Shown piece by piece: positions 26,701 through 39,697 of a DNA stretch of 64,000 nt. A program made the position numbers and the translations under genes. The notes below the pieces were generated by a model. That model was not told the origin of the DNA and ran no database searches. It saw only the letters and a program-made list of their open reading frames with translations. Numbering within the stretch: the stretch's first letter is position 1; every line of letters starts with the position of its first letter. This stretch comes from Eretmocerus hayati (Eukaryota; Arthropoda; Insecta; Hymenoptera; Aphelinidae): assembly GCA_029851415.1 (NCBI GenBank), contig CM056742.1, forward strand, positions 92,556,748 through 92,620,747. Reading direction: 5' to 3'.

Positions 26701-29420
26701 AGATGACTGGATGCTCGAGCTGTAGTCGTGGCTCGCTAAGATCCAGAGGAGATAGGAGTGATTCACGGATTCCAATCAAACTACAGAATAATTGACAACT
26801 TGATCCTCTCATTCACACGATTTTGTCGCCAGAGATGTTGGGAAGTCAATTCTCAACCATATCCAGTGACAGAGAATCGCGAGAAAACGCCTCGATGCTC
26901 GAGCTGTAGTCGACGCTCGATGAGATTCAGAGCAGACGTAAGAAATCGCAGATTTTGGTCAAACTACCGACTAATTGACATTTCGTCTCTTGCATCCGCA
27001 CGATTTCGTTGACGGGGATGTTGAAGAATCAATGCCGATTGATATGCAGTGACCGAAATTCACGAGACGGGGACCCGACGCTCGAGCCGTAGTCGACTCT
27101 CGCGAGGATTCAGAGCGAATGAGAGGAATTTGAGGATTTTGATCAAACTACAGACTAGTTGTCAATTTGTCTCTTCCATTCACACTATTTTGTCACCGGA
27201 GATGTCGTCAAGTCAATGCTGATCGATATCCAATCACCGAAATCTCGCGAGAAGATGACTCGATACACGAGCTGTAGTCGACGCTCCTTGAGATTCAGAG
27301 CAGATGTACGGAATCTGCGGATTTTAATCAAACTACACACTGATAAACCCTTTGTCTCTTCCATTCACACGTTTTTGTTCACGGGGATGTCGGAAAGTCA
27401 GTGCCGATCGATATTGAATGACCTAAATTCGCGAAAAGATGACTCGATGCTCGAGCTGTAGTCGACCCTCGCTAAAATCGAAAGGAGACGAAAGAAATTC
27501 GCGGATTTCGAATGAACTACAGACTAATCGACATCTTGTCTCTTTACTCACACGATATTCTTGACGGGGATGTCGAATAGTCAATGCCGATCAATATCCA
27601 ATGACCGAATTTCGCGAGAAGATGACTAGATGCTCGAGCTGTAGTCGACGCTCCTTGAGATTCAGAGCAGATATACGGAATCTGCGGATTTCAATCAAGG
27701 TACACACTAATAAACCCCTTGTCCCTTTCATTCACACCAATTTGTCACCGGAGATGTCGAAAAGTCAATGCCGATCGATATCCAACGACCGGAACTCGCG
27801 AGAAGAAGACTCGATGCTCGAGCTGTAGTCGACTATCGCTAAGATTCAGAGCAGATGTGAGGAATTTGCGGATTTCAATCAAACTACACACTAATTGACA
27901 ACTTGTTCATCTCTTTCACACGATTTAGTTGACGGGGATGTCGAAAAGTCATTGCCGATCGATATCCAATGACCGGAATTGGCGAGTAGATGACTCGATG
28001 CTCGAGCCGTAGTTGACGCTCGCTAAGATTGAGAGCGGATAAGAGGAATTTGCGGATTTCAATCAAACTACACACTAATTGACAACTTGTTCATCTCTTT
28101 CACATGATTTAGTTGACGGGGATGTCGAAAAGTCATTGCCGATCGACATACAATGAACGAAATTCGCCATAAGATGACTCGATGCTCGAGCTGTGGTCGA
28201 CGCTCGCTAAGGTTCATAGCAGAAGTGAGGAATTTGCGGATTTTGATCAAACTACGGACTCATCAATAACTTGTTTCTCCCATTCACACGATTTTGTCGC
28301 CGGAGATGTTGAGAAGTCAATCCTCATTGATATCCATTGACAGAAATTCGCGAAAATATGACTCGATGCTCGAGTTGTAGTCTATGCTTACGGAGATTCA
28401 GAGCAGATGTGAGGAATTTGCGGATTTCAAGCGAGGTACACACTCTTAAACCCCTTGTCCCTTTCATTCACACCAATTTGTCACCGGAGATGTCGAATAG
28501 TCAATGCCGATCGATATCCAATGACCGAAATTCGCGAGAAGATGACTGGATGCTCGAGCTGTAGTCGTGGCTCGCTAAGATCCAGAGGAGATAGGAGTGA
28601 TTCACGGATTTCAATCAAACTACAGAATAATTGACAACTTGATCCTCTCATTCACACGATTTTGTCGCCAGAGATGTTGGGAAGTCAATTCTCAACCATA
28701 TCCAGTGACAGAAAATCGCGAGAAAATGCCTCGATGCTCGAGCTGTAGTCGACGCTCGATGAGATTCAGAGCAGACGTAAGAAATCGCAGATTTTGGTCA
28801 AACTACCGACTAATTGACATTTCGTCTCTTCCATCCGCACGATTTTGTTGACGGGGATGTTGAAGAATCAATGCCGATCGATATGCAGTGAACGAAATTC
28901 GCGAGACGAGGACCCGACGCTCGAGCCGTAGTCGACGCTCGCGAAGATTCGGAGCGGATGAGAGAAATTTGAGGATTTTGATCAAACTACAGACTAGTTG
29001 ACAATTTGTCTCTTTCCTCCACACTATTTTGTCACCGGAGATGTCGTCAAGTCAATGCTGATCGATATCCAATGACCGAAATCTCGCGAGAAGATGACTC
29101 GATGCACGAGCTGTAGTCGACGCTCCCTGGGATTCAGAGCAGATTCACGGAATCTGCGGATTCCAATCAAACTACACACAAATGAACCCTCTGTCTCTTC
29201 CATTCACACAATTTTGTTGACAGGGATGTCGGAAAGTCAATGCCGATCGATATCGAATGACCGAAATTCGCGAGGAGATGACTCGGTGCTCAGGCCGTAG
29301 TCGACGCTCGCTGAGATTCAAAGCAGATGTAAGGAATTTGCGGATTTGAATCAATTTACAAACTGATAATCCTTTTGTCTCTCTCATCCACACTATTTCC
29401 TCACCGGGGATGTCATGGAG
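20766..29420 (+). repeat. Segmental duplication, copy 2, with a third copy of the 4.2-kb unit
   Basis: Copies 8080 onward at an offset of 12.69-13.07 kb. Positions 24.4-29.0 kb are a third version of the 4.2-kb unit, whose internal duplication here has a 1,839-bp period (26498/28337). The terminal part 28803-29420 also matches 20143-20760 (offset 8,660 bp). Confidence 0.8.
23205..23258. other. 21-bp perfect hairpin made by a templated insertion
   Basis: Positions 23205-23225 are the exact reverse complement of 23238-23258, with a 12-base spacer. The otherwise near-identical monomer at about 10510 has one base where this one has 18, so a short piece was copied in inverted orientation from the adjacent sequence. 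Confidence 0.9.
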
Positions 29421-30089
29421 TCAATGCTCATTGATATCCAGTGACAGAAATTTGCGAAAAGATGACTCGTTGCTCGAGCTGTAGTCGACGCTCGCTGAGA
29501 TTCAAAGCAGATGTAAGGAATTTGCGGATTTGAATCAATTTACAAACTGATAATCCTTATGTCTCTCTCATCCACACTATTTCCTCACCGGGGATGTCAT
29601 GGAGTCAATGCTCATTGATATCCAGTGACAGAAATTTGCGAAAAGATGACTCGTTGCTCGAGCTGTGGTCGACGCTCGCTAAGATTCAAAGCAAACCTAA
29701 GAAATTGCGGATTTTGATCAAACTACCGACTAATTGACATTTCATCTCTTTCTTTCACACGATTTTGTTTACGTGGATGTTGAAAAGTCAGTGCCAATCG
29801 ATATCCAATGACTGAAATTCGCGAAACGAGGACCCGACGCTCGAGCCGTAGCCGACGCTCGCTAAGATTCAGAGCAGATGTGAGAAATTCGCGGATTTAA
29901 ATCAAACTACAGACTAATCGACATTTAATCTCTTCCACTCACAGGATTTTGTTGACGGGGATGTCGAAAAGTCAATGCCGATCGATATCCAACGACCGGA
30001 ATTCGCGAGAAGATGACTCGATGCTCGAGCTGTAGTCGACTATCGCTAAGATTCAGAGCAGATGTGAAGAATTTGCGGATTCCAATCAA

Positions 30090-32060
30090 ACTACACACTA
30101 ATTGACAACTTGTTCATCTCTCTCACACGATTCAGTTGACGGGGATGTTGAAGAATCGAGGCCGATCGATATCCAATGACCGAAATTCGCGAGAAGATGA
30201 CTCGATGCACGAGCTGTAGTCGACGCACCTTGAGATTCAGAGCAGATGTACGGAATCTGCGGATTTTAATCAAACTACACACTAATAAACCCTTTGTCTC
30301 TCCCATTCACATGATTTTGTTGACGGGGATTTCGGAAAGTCAATGCCGATCGATATCGAATGACCGAAACTCGCGAAAAGATGACTCGATTCTCGAGCTG
30401 TAGTCGACGCTCGCTAAGATCGGAAGGAGACGAAAGAAATTCGCGGATTTTTATCAAACTACAGACTAGTCGACATCTTGTCTCCTTCACTCACACTATC
30501 TTGTTGACGGGGATGTCGAATAGTCAATGCCGACCGATATCCAGTGACAGAAATTCGCGAGAAAATGCCTCGATGCTCGAGCTGTAGTCGACGCTCGCTG
30601 AGATTCAGAGCAGACGTAAGAAATCGCAAATTTCCGTCAAACTACCGACTAATTGACATTTCGTCTCTTCCATCCGCACGATTTTGTTGACGGGGATGTT
30701 GGGAAATCAATTCTCAACCATATCCAGTGACAGAAATTCGCGAGAAAATGCCTCGATGCTCGAGCTGTAGTCGACGCTCGCTGAGATTCAGAGCAGACGT
30801 AAGAAATCGCAAATTTTCGTCAAACTACCGACTAATTGACATCTCGTCTCTTCCATCCACACGATTTTGTTGACGGGGATGTTGAAGAATCGAGGCCGAT
30901 CGATATCCAATGACCGAAATTCGCGAGAAGATGACTCGATGCACGAGCTGTACTCGACGCTCCTTGAGATTCAGGGCAGATGTACGGAATCTACGGATTT
31001 TAATCAAACAACACACTGATGAACCCTTTGTCGCTTCCATTCACACGATTTTGTTGACGGGGATGTCGGAAAGTCAATGCCGATCGATATCGAATGACCG
31101 AAATTCGCGAAAAGATGACTCGATGCTCGAGCTGTAGTCGACGCTCGCTAAGATCGGAAGGAGACGAAAGCAATTCGCGGATTTTTATCAAACTACAGAC
31201 TAGTCGACATCTTGTCTCCTTCACTCACACTATCTTGTTGACGGGGATGTCGAATAGTCAATGCCGACCGATATCCAGCGACAGAAATTCGCGAGAAAAT
31301 GCCTCGATGCTCGAGCTGTAGTCGACGCTCGCTGAGATTCAGAGCAAACGTAAGCAATCGCAAATTTCCGTCAATCTACCGACTAATTGACATTTCGTCT
31401 CTCCCATCCGCACGATTTTGTTGACGGGGATATTGGGAAGTCAATTCTAAACCATATCCAGTGACAGAAATTCGCGAGAAAATGCCTCGATGCTCGAGCT
31501 GTAGTCGACGCTCGCTGAGATTCAGAGCAGACGTGAGAAATCGCAAATTTTCGTCAAACTACCGACTAATTGACATCTCGTCTCTTCCATCCACACGATT
31601 TTGTTGACGGGGATGTTGAAGAATCGAGGCCGATCGATATCCAATGACCGAAATTCGCGAGAAGATGACTCGATGCACGAGCTGTACTCGACGCTCCTTG
31701 AGATTCAGAGCAGATGTACGGGATCTGCGGATTTTAATCAAACAACACACTGATGAACCCTTTGTCGCTCCCATTCACACGATTTTGTTGACGGGGATGT
31801 CGGAAAGTCAATGCCGATCGATATCGAATGACCGAAATTCGCGAAAAGATGACTCGATGCTCGAGCTGTAGTCGACGCTCGCTAAGATCGAAAGGAGACG
31901 AAAGAAATTCGCGGATTTTAATCAAACTGCAGACTTATCGACAATTTCTCTCTTCCACTTACACGATTTTGTTGACGGGCATGTTGAAGAGTCATTGCCG
32001 TCCGATATCCAATGACCGAAATTCGGGAGAAGATGACTCGATGCTCGAGCTGTAATCGAC
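30090..32060 (+). repeat. 734-bp (4-monomer) higher-order repeat
   Basis: Equivalent points at 30091, 30825 and 31559, and at 30176, 30910 and 31644, are 734 bp apart. This is a separate local homogenisation unit next to the orientation switch. Confidence 0.8.
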
Positions 32061-32278
32061 GCTCGCTAAGAATCAGAGCAGATGTAAGGAACTTGCGGAT
32101 TCCAATCAAACTACAGACTAATTGAAAACTTGTCTCTTCCATTCACCCGATTTTGTTGACGGAGATGTCGTAAAGTCAATGTTCATCGAAATCTTATAAT
32201 AGAGAGTCGCGAGACGAGGACCAGAAGCTCGAGCCGTAGTTGACGCTCGCTAAGATTCAGAGCAGATGTGAGGAGTTT

Positions 32279-32336
32279 GCGGATTTTAATCAAACTTCAC
32301 ACTGTCAATTAGTGTGTAGTGCGATTAAAATTCGCC
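32279..32336. other. Centre of the giant palindrome (satellite orientation switch)
   Basis: Monomers read + up to here and - beyond. At the centre CACACT (32298-32303) and AGTGTG (32311-32316) flank GTCAATT, and imperfect pairing continues outward through the GATTTTAATC / GATTAAAATT segments. Confidence 0.85.
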
Positions 32337-35300
32337 GATTTCTTACCTGCTTCTTATCTGCTCTGAATCTCAGCGAGCGTCGACTACGGCTCGAGCATCG
32401 AGTCATCTTCTCGCGAATGCCTGTGAATGAATATCAATGAGAATCGACTACCCAACATCTCCGGCGACAGAATCGTGTGGATGGAAGGAACAACTTATCG
32501 ATGAGTCTGTAGTTTGATCAAAATCCGCAAATCTCTCACATGCGCTATGAACTTTAGTGAGCGTCGACTACGGCTCGAGCATCGAGTCATCCTCTCGCGA
32601 ATTTCGTTCATTGGATATCGATCGCCATTGACTTTTCAACATCCCCGTCAACGAAATCGTGTGAATGAAAGAGGCAAATGGTTTATCAGTGTATAGTTTG
32701 ATCAAAATCGGCAAATTCCTTACATTTGCTCTGAATCTCAGCGAGCGTTGACTACAGCTCGAGCATCGGGTCATCTTCTCGCGAATCTCTGTCACTGGAT
32801 ATGAATGAGAATTGACTTCCCAACATATCCGGAGACAAAGTCGTGTGAATGGAAGAGACGGAAGGTTCATGAGTGTGTAGTTTGATTATAATCCGCAAAT
32901 TCCTTACATCTGCTCTGAATCTTGCGATCGTCGAGTACGTCTCGAGCATCGAGTCATCTCCCCGCGAATTTCGGTCATTGGATATCGATCTGCATTGACT
33001 GTACGACATCTCCGGTGACAAAATAGTGTGAATGGAAGAGACGAAAGGTTCATCAGTGTGTAGTTCCATTTAAATCCGCGGAATCCTCACATCTGCTCTG
33101 AATCTCACCGAGCGTCGAGTACGGCTCGAGCATCGAGTCATCTCCTCGCGAATTTAAGTCATTGGATATCGATCAGCATTGACTTTACGACATCTCCTGT
33201 GACAAGATAGTGCGAATGAAAAAGACAGAAGCTTGATGAGTGTACAGTGTGATTAAAATCCGCAAATTCCTCACATCTGCTCTGAATCTTAGCGAGCGTC
33301 GACTACGGCTCGAGCATCGAGTCATCTCCTCGCGAATTTAAGTCATTGGATATCGATCAGCATTGACTTTACGACATCTCCTGTGACAAAATAGTGTGAA
33401 TGGAAGAGACAAAAGGTTTATCAGTGTGTAGTTTCATTAAAATCCGCAAAATCCTCACATCTGCTCTGAATCTCACCGAGCGTCGAGTACGGCTCGAGCA
33501 TCGAGTCATCTCCTCGCGAATTTAAGTCATTGGATATCGATCAGCATTGACTTTACGACATCTCCTGTGACAAGATAGTGCGAATGAAAAAGACAAAAGC
33601 TTGATGAGTGTACAGTGTGATTAAAATCCGCAAATTCCTCACATCTGCTCTGAATCTTAGCGAGCGTCGACTACGGCTCGAGCATCGAGTCATCTCCTCG
33701 CGAATTTAAGTCATTGGATATCGATCAGCATTGACTGTACGACATCTCCGGTGACAAAATAGTGTGAATGGAAGAGACAAAAGGTTTATCAGTGTGTAGT
33801 TTCATTAAAATCCGCAAAATCCTCACATCTGCTCTGAATCTTACCGAGCGTCGAGTACGGCTCGAGCATCGAGTCATCTCCTCGCGAATTTAAGTCATTG
33901 GATATCGATCAGCATTGACTTTACGACATCTCCTGTGACAAAATAGTGTGAATGGAAGAGACAAAAGGTTGATCAGTGTGTAGATCCATTAAAATCCGCG
34001 AAATCCTCACATCTGCTCTGAATCTTACCGAGCGTCGAGTACGGCTCGAGCATCGAGTCATCTCCTCGCGAATTTAAGTCATTGGATATCGATCAGCATT
34101 GACTTTACGACATCTCCTGTGACAAGATAGTGCAAATGAAGAAGACAAAAGCTTGATGAGTAAACAGTTTGATTAAAATCCGCAAATTCCTCACATCTGC
34201 TCTGATTCTTAGCGAGCGTCGACTACGGCTCGAGCATCGAGTCATCTCCTCGCGAATTTTGGTCATTGGATATCGATCAGAATTGACTTCACGACATCTC
34301 CGGTGACGGAATAGTGTGGATGAAAGGGACAAAAGCTTCATCAGTGTATAATTTGATTTGCATCCGCAAATCCCTCACATCTGCTCTGAATCTTAGCGAG
34401 CGTCGACCACGGCTCGAGCGTCGGGTCATCTTCTCGCGAATTTCAGTTATTGGATATCGATCGGCATTGACTTTTCGACATCACCGTCAACAGAATCGTG
34501 TGAGTGGAAGAGACAGAATGTCGATCAATATGTTGTTTGATTAAAATCCGCATATTCCTTTCGTCTGCTTTGGATCTCAGCGAGCGTCGACTACAGCTCG
34601 AGCATCGAGTCATCTCCTCGCGAATTCCTGTTACTGGATATCAATGAAAATTGACTTCCCAATATCTCCGGCGACGAAATCGTGTGATTGCAAGGAATAA
34701 GTTATCGATGAGTCTGTTGTTTGATCAAAATCCGCAAATTATACACATCTGCTATGAACTTTAGTGAGCGTCGACTACGGCTCGAGCATCGAGTCATCCT
34801 CTCGCGAATTTCGTTCATTGGATATCGACCGCCATTGACTTTTCAACATCCCCGTCAACGAAATCGTGTCAATGAAAGAGGGAAATGGTTTATCAGTGTG
34901 TAGTTTGATCATAATCGGCAAATTCCTTACATTTGATCTGAATCTCAGCGAGCGTTGACTACAGCTCGAGCATCGAGTCATCTTCTCGCGAATCTCTGTC
35001 ACTGGATATGAATGAGAATTGACTTCCCAACATATCCGGAGACAAAGTCGTGTGAATGGAAGAGACGGAAGGTTCATGAGTGTGTAGTTTGATTATAATC
35101 CGCAAATTCCTTACATCTGCTCTGAATCTTGCGAGCGTCGAGTACGTCTCGAGCATCGAGTCATCTCCCCGCGAATTTCGGTCATTGGATATCGATCAGC
35201 ATTGACTGTACGACATCTCCGGTGACAAAATAGTGTGAATGGAAGAGACGAAAGGTTTATCAGTGTGTAGTTCCATTAAAATCCGCGAAATCCTCACATC

Positions 35301-37983
35301 TGCTCTGAATCTCACCGAGCGTCGAGTACGGCTCGAGCATCGAGTCATCTCCTCGCGAATTTAAGTCATTGGATATCGATCAGCATCGACTTTACGACAT
35401 CTCCTGTGACAAGATAGTGCGAATGAAAAAGACAAAACCTTGATGAGTGTACAGTGTGATTAAAATCGGCAAATTCCTCACATCTGCTCTGAATCTTAGC
35501 GAGCGTCGACTACGGCTCGAGCATCGAGTCATCTCCTCGCGAATTTAAGTCATTGGATATCGATCAGCATTGACTGTACGACATCTCCGGTGACAAAATA
35601 GTGTGAATGGAAGAGACAAAAGGTTTATCAGTGTGTAGTTTCATTAAAATCCGCAGAATCCTCACATCTGCTCTGAATCTTACCGAGCGTCGAGTACGGC
35701 TCGAGCATCGAGTCATCTCCTCGCGAATTTAAGTCATTGGATATCGATCAGCATTGACTTTACGACATCTCCTTTGACAAAATAGTGTGAATGGAAGAGA
35801 CAAAAGGTTGATCAGTGTGTAGATCCATTAAAATCCGCGAAATCCTCACATCTGCTCTGAATCTTACCGAGCGTCGAGTACGGCTCGAGCATCGAGTCAT
35901 CTCCTCGCGAATTTAAGTCATTGGATATCGATCAGCATTGACTTTACGACATCTCCTGTGACAAGATAGTGCAAATGAAGAAGACAAAAGCTCGATGAGT
36001 GTACAGTTTGATTAAAATCCGCAAATTCCTCACATCTGCTCTGAATCTTAGCGAGCGTCGACTACGGCTCGAGCATCGAGTCATCTCCTCGCGAATTTAA
36101 GTCATTGGATATCGATCAGCATTGACTTTACGACATCTCCGGTGACAAAATAGTGTGAATGAGAGAGACAAAAGGTTGATCAGTGTGTAGTTCCATTAAA
36201 ATCCGCGAAATCCTCACATCTGCTCTGAATCTCTCCGAGCGTCGAGTACGGCTCGAGCATCGAGTCATCTCCTCGCGAATTTAAGTCATTGGATATCGAT
36301 CAGCATTGACTTTACGACATCTTCTGTGACAAAATAGTGTGAATGGGAGAGACAAAAGGTTTATCAGAGTGTAGTTTCATTAAAATCCGCAAAATCCTCA
36401 CATCTGCTCTGAATCTTACCGAGCGTCGAGTACGGCTCGAGCATCGAGTCATCTCCTCGCGAATTTAAGTCATTGGATATCGATCAGCATTGACTTTACG
36501 ACATCTCCTGTGACAAAATAGTGTGAATGAAAGAGGCAAAAGGTTGATCAGTGTGTAGTTCCATTGAAATCCGCGAAATCCTCACATCTGCTCTGAATCT
36601 CTCCGAGCGTCGAGTACGGCTCGAGCATCGAGTCATCTCCTCGCGAATTTAAGTCATTGGATATCGATCAGCATTGACTGTACGACATCTCCGGTGACAA
36701 AATAGTGTGAATGGAAGAGACAAAAGGTTTATCAGTGTGTAGTTTCATTGAAATCCGCAACATCCTCACATCTGCTCTAAATCTTACCGAGCGTCGAGTA
36801 CGGCTCGAGCATCGAGTCATCTCCTCGCGAATTTAAGTCATTGGATATCGATCAGCATTGACTGTACGACATCTCCGGTGACAAAATAGTGTGAATGGAA
36901 GAGACAAAAGGTTTATCAGTGTGTAGTTTCATTGAATTCCGCAAAATCCTCACATCTGCTCTGAATCTTACCGAGCGTCGAGTACGGCTCGAGCATCGAG
37001 TCATCTCCTCGCGAATTTAAGTCATTGGATATCGATCAGCATTGACTTTACGACATCTCCCGTGACAAAATAGTGTGAATGAGAGAGACGAAAGGTTGAT
37101 CAGTGTGTAGTTCCATTAAAATCCGTGAAATCCTCACATCTGCTCTGAATCTCTCCGAGCGTCGAGTACGGCTCGAGCATCGAGTCATCTCCTCGCAAAT
37201 TTAAGTCATTGGATATCGATCATCATTGACTTTACGACATCTCCTGTGACAAAATAGTGTGAATGGAAGAGACAAAAGGTTGATCAGTGTGTAGATCCAT
37301 TAAAATCCGCGAAATCCTCACATCTGCTCTGAATCTTACCGAGCGTCGAGTACGGCTCGAGCATCGAGTCATCTCCTCGCGAATTTAAGTCATTGGATAT
37401 CGATCAGCATTGACTTTACGACATCACCTGTGACAAGATAGTGCAAATGAAGAAGACAAAAGCTTGATGAGTGTACAGTTTGATTAAAATCCGCAAATTC
37501 CTCACATCTGCTCTGAATCTTAGCGAGCGTCGACCACGGCTCGAGCGTCGGGTCATCTTCTCGCGAATTTCAGTTATTGGATATCGATCGGCATTGACTT
37601 TTTGACATCACCGTCAACAGAATCGTGTGAGTGAAAGAGACAAAATGTCGATCAGTATGTTGTTTGATTAAAATCCGCAAATTCCTTTCGTCTGCTTTGG
37701 ATCTCAGCGAGCGTCGACTACAGCTCGAGGATCGAGTCATCTCCTCGCGAATTTCGGTCATTGGATATCGATCAGAATCGACTTTACGACATCTCCGGTG
37801 ACCGAATAGCGTGGATGAGAGGGACAAAAGGTTCATCAGTGTGTAATTTGATTCGCATCCGCAAATTCCTCACATCTGCTCTGAATCTTAGCGAGCGTCG
37901 ACTACGGCTCGAGCGTCGGGTCATCTTCTCGCGAATTTCTGTTATTGGATATCGATCGGCATTGACTTTTCGACATCACCGCC
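32307..37983 (-). repeat. ~184-bp satellite array, inverted orientation (about 31 monomers)
   Basis: Same monomer family as the left array but reverse-complemented. It contains a 12-monomer duplication (32514/34721, offset 2,207 bp) and a run of very similar monomers at 33.1-37.4 kb marked by GAATTTAAGTCATTGG and CGTCGAGTACGGCTCGAGC, variants that are rare or absent in the + array. It joins the right arm near 37983. Confidence 0.95.
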
Positions 37984-38019
37984 GAGAATATAAGACTCCA
38001 TCGACTCGGGAAGATAATC

Positions 38020-39140
38020 CACTCACGCACGCGACCCAGCTCCACATTCGCGTACGCGAGTCTCGGCTTGCTCCCGCACTCGAAGTATCTCCACGTTTAC
38101 GTACGCGAATCAACTGAGGTGTCAATCGCATCACATGAGCTTTCATGCACGAGTGAGATTCATATTCGCGTACGCGAGGCCTTAGAAGAGAAGATGCCGC
38201 TCGCGCACAAGATGATATCCAAACGTAGCATACGCGAGTTCCAAATTACATGGGAATTCGAGTCGCTCGCGCACGAGAATCAGCTTTACATTTGCGTACG
38301 TGAATCTCGGATTGGTCGCTCTCGCGAATCAGCTCCACATTCGCGCACGCGAATCTCGGCTTGCTCGCACACGCGAATCAGCTTTACATTCACGTACGCG
38401 AATCTTGGCTCGCTCGCGCACGCCAGGTATCCTCACGTTTACGGACGCGAATCAACTGAGCTTTCAATCGCATAACATGGGCTCTCATGCACGAGTGAGA
38501 TTCATATTCGCGTACGCGAGGCCAAAGAGGAGAAGATCCCGATCGCGCACAAGATGAAGTTCAAACGTAGCATACGCGAGCTCCAAATCACTTGGGAATT
38601 TGAGTCCCTCGCGCACGCGAATCAGATTTACATCCGCGTACGCGAATCTCGGTTTGGTCGCTCTTGCGAATCAGCTTTACATTCGCGTACGCGAATCTCG
38701 ACTTGCTCGCGCACGCGAATCAGCTCCACATTTTCGTACTTGAATCTCGGTTTGCTCGCATACGCGAATCGGCTTCACATTCGCGTACGCGAGTCTCAGC
38801 TTGCTCGCGCACGGGAGGTATCTTCACGTTTACGGACGCGAATCAACTGAGGTGTCAATCGCATCACATGGGTTTTCAGCCATGAGTGAGATACATATTC
38901 GCGCACGTGAGGCTCTAGAGGTGAAGATCTCGATCGCGCACAAGACGTTATCCAACCTGAGCGGACGCGAGCTCCAAATTGCTACTATGAGTCGCTCGCG
39001 CACGCGAGTTAGTTTTACGTTCGCATACGTGAGTTTCGGCTCGCTCGCGCACGCGAGGCATCTTTATGTTTACGTACGCAAATCAATTGAGAGGTCTATC
39101 CCATCATATGAGTATTCTCGCGCGGGTGAGATACATTTGA
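38020..39140. repeat. Tandem CGCGTACGCG palindromic repeats (right arm, inner part)
   Basis: Mirror of 5900-6925, with the same alternation of TTCGCGTACGCGAA-like and CTCGCGCACGCGAA-like palindromes. A short remainder lies beyond the CR1 insertion at 44286-44460. The long frames read across it are composition artefacts. Confidence 0.8.
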
Positions 39141-39697
39141 GTGATACATTACAAAGGGGCGAGTGGCGCTGTAAGTACGAGCAGTCGACAGTGTTTTCGC
39201 TCCACTATTCACAGTGATAATAATACCCCTGTTTGCATTTCCCGAGTGGAAATTTGTTTCAGGTGACCCGGGCACTCGCTGGCTCCTGCAATCGCGAGCA
39301 TACTCGGCTGGGCTCGCAAAATTTGAGTCAGGGTGTCCGTTTCACCTTCAAATTTTGAGGTTACGTGCACACATGCAGTAGCAATCCTGAGCTTGTGGTG
39401 GTAATACGTGCTGATATCAACATCAAAGTGTTAGTGCAAGCGGCTTAAGGCACGTTTACATCATCAGCGACATACGCACATTCTGTCTTCGTCGTGGCCT
39501 CTCAACCAACGCACCACACCAGAGCTAACTTTCTGCGCACGCGTTTCATAGCAGACGCCACATCACTGCATACTGCATAGGCCTTACAACAAGCAGCGAA
39601 TCAGCTGACATCGACATCGTGAGCCGTGTTTGTGAGTGCTATCTTCTGCGAATGACACGACCAAACTATATAGTCGTAATGCCTGCTTGTTCATACT

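Larger units (their letters stand above)
6953..32306 (+). repeat. ~184-bp satellite array, + orientation (about 138 monomers)
   Basis: Head-to-tail monomers of 183-184 bp. The most conserved block is ATTCGCGAGAAGATGACTC followed by GATGCTCGAGCTGTAGTCG and GATTCAGAGCAGATGT. Nearly every unit holds the 8-bp palindrome GCTCGAGC, many a GTCGAC, and most a CGATCGATATC-like stretch. All short ORFs here (60-100 codons recurring at multiples of 184 bp on both strands) are monomer translations and not genes. The array starts at the arm junction near 6953 and ends where monomer orientation reverses near 32307. Confidence 0.95.

Noticed and set aside
6953..32306. CENP-B-box-like site in the monomer (ATTCGCGAGAAGATGAC)
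   Set aside because: Only the TTCG and one A match the known box; the CGGG half is absent. Centromere function cannot be claimed.
7092..37983. Scores of 60-100-codon frames recurring every 184 bp on both strands
   Set aside because: They are translations of the satellite monomer, differ by frame and strand, begin at arbitrary methionines and show no domain or coding-type substitution pattern.
6953..37983. CRISPR array
   Set aside because: No short identical repeats with unique spacers; the units are a contiguous 184-bp satellite, and eukaryotic elements surround it.
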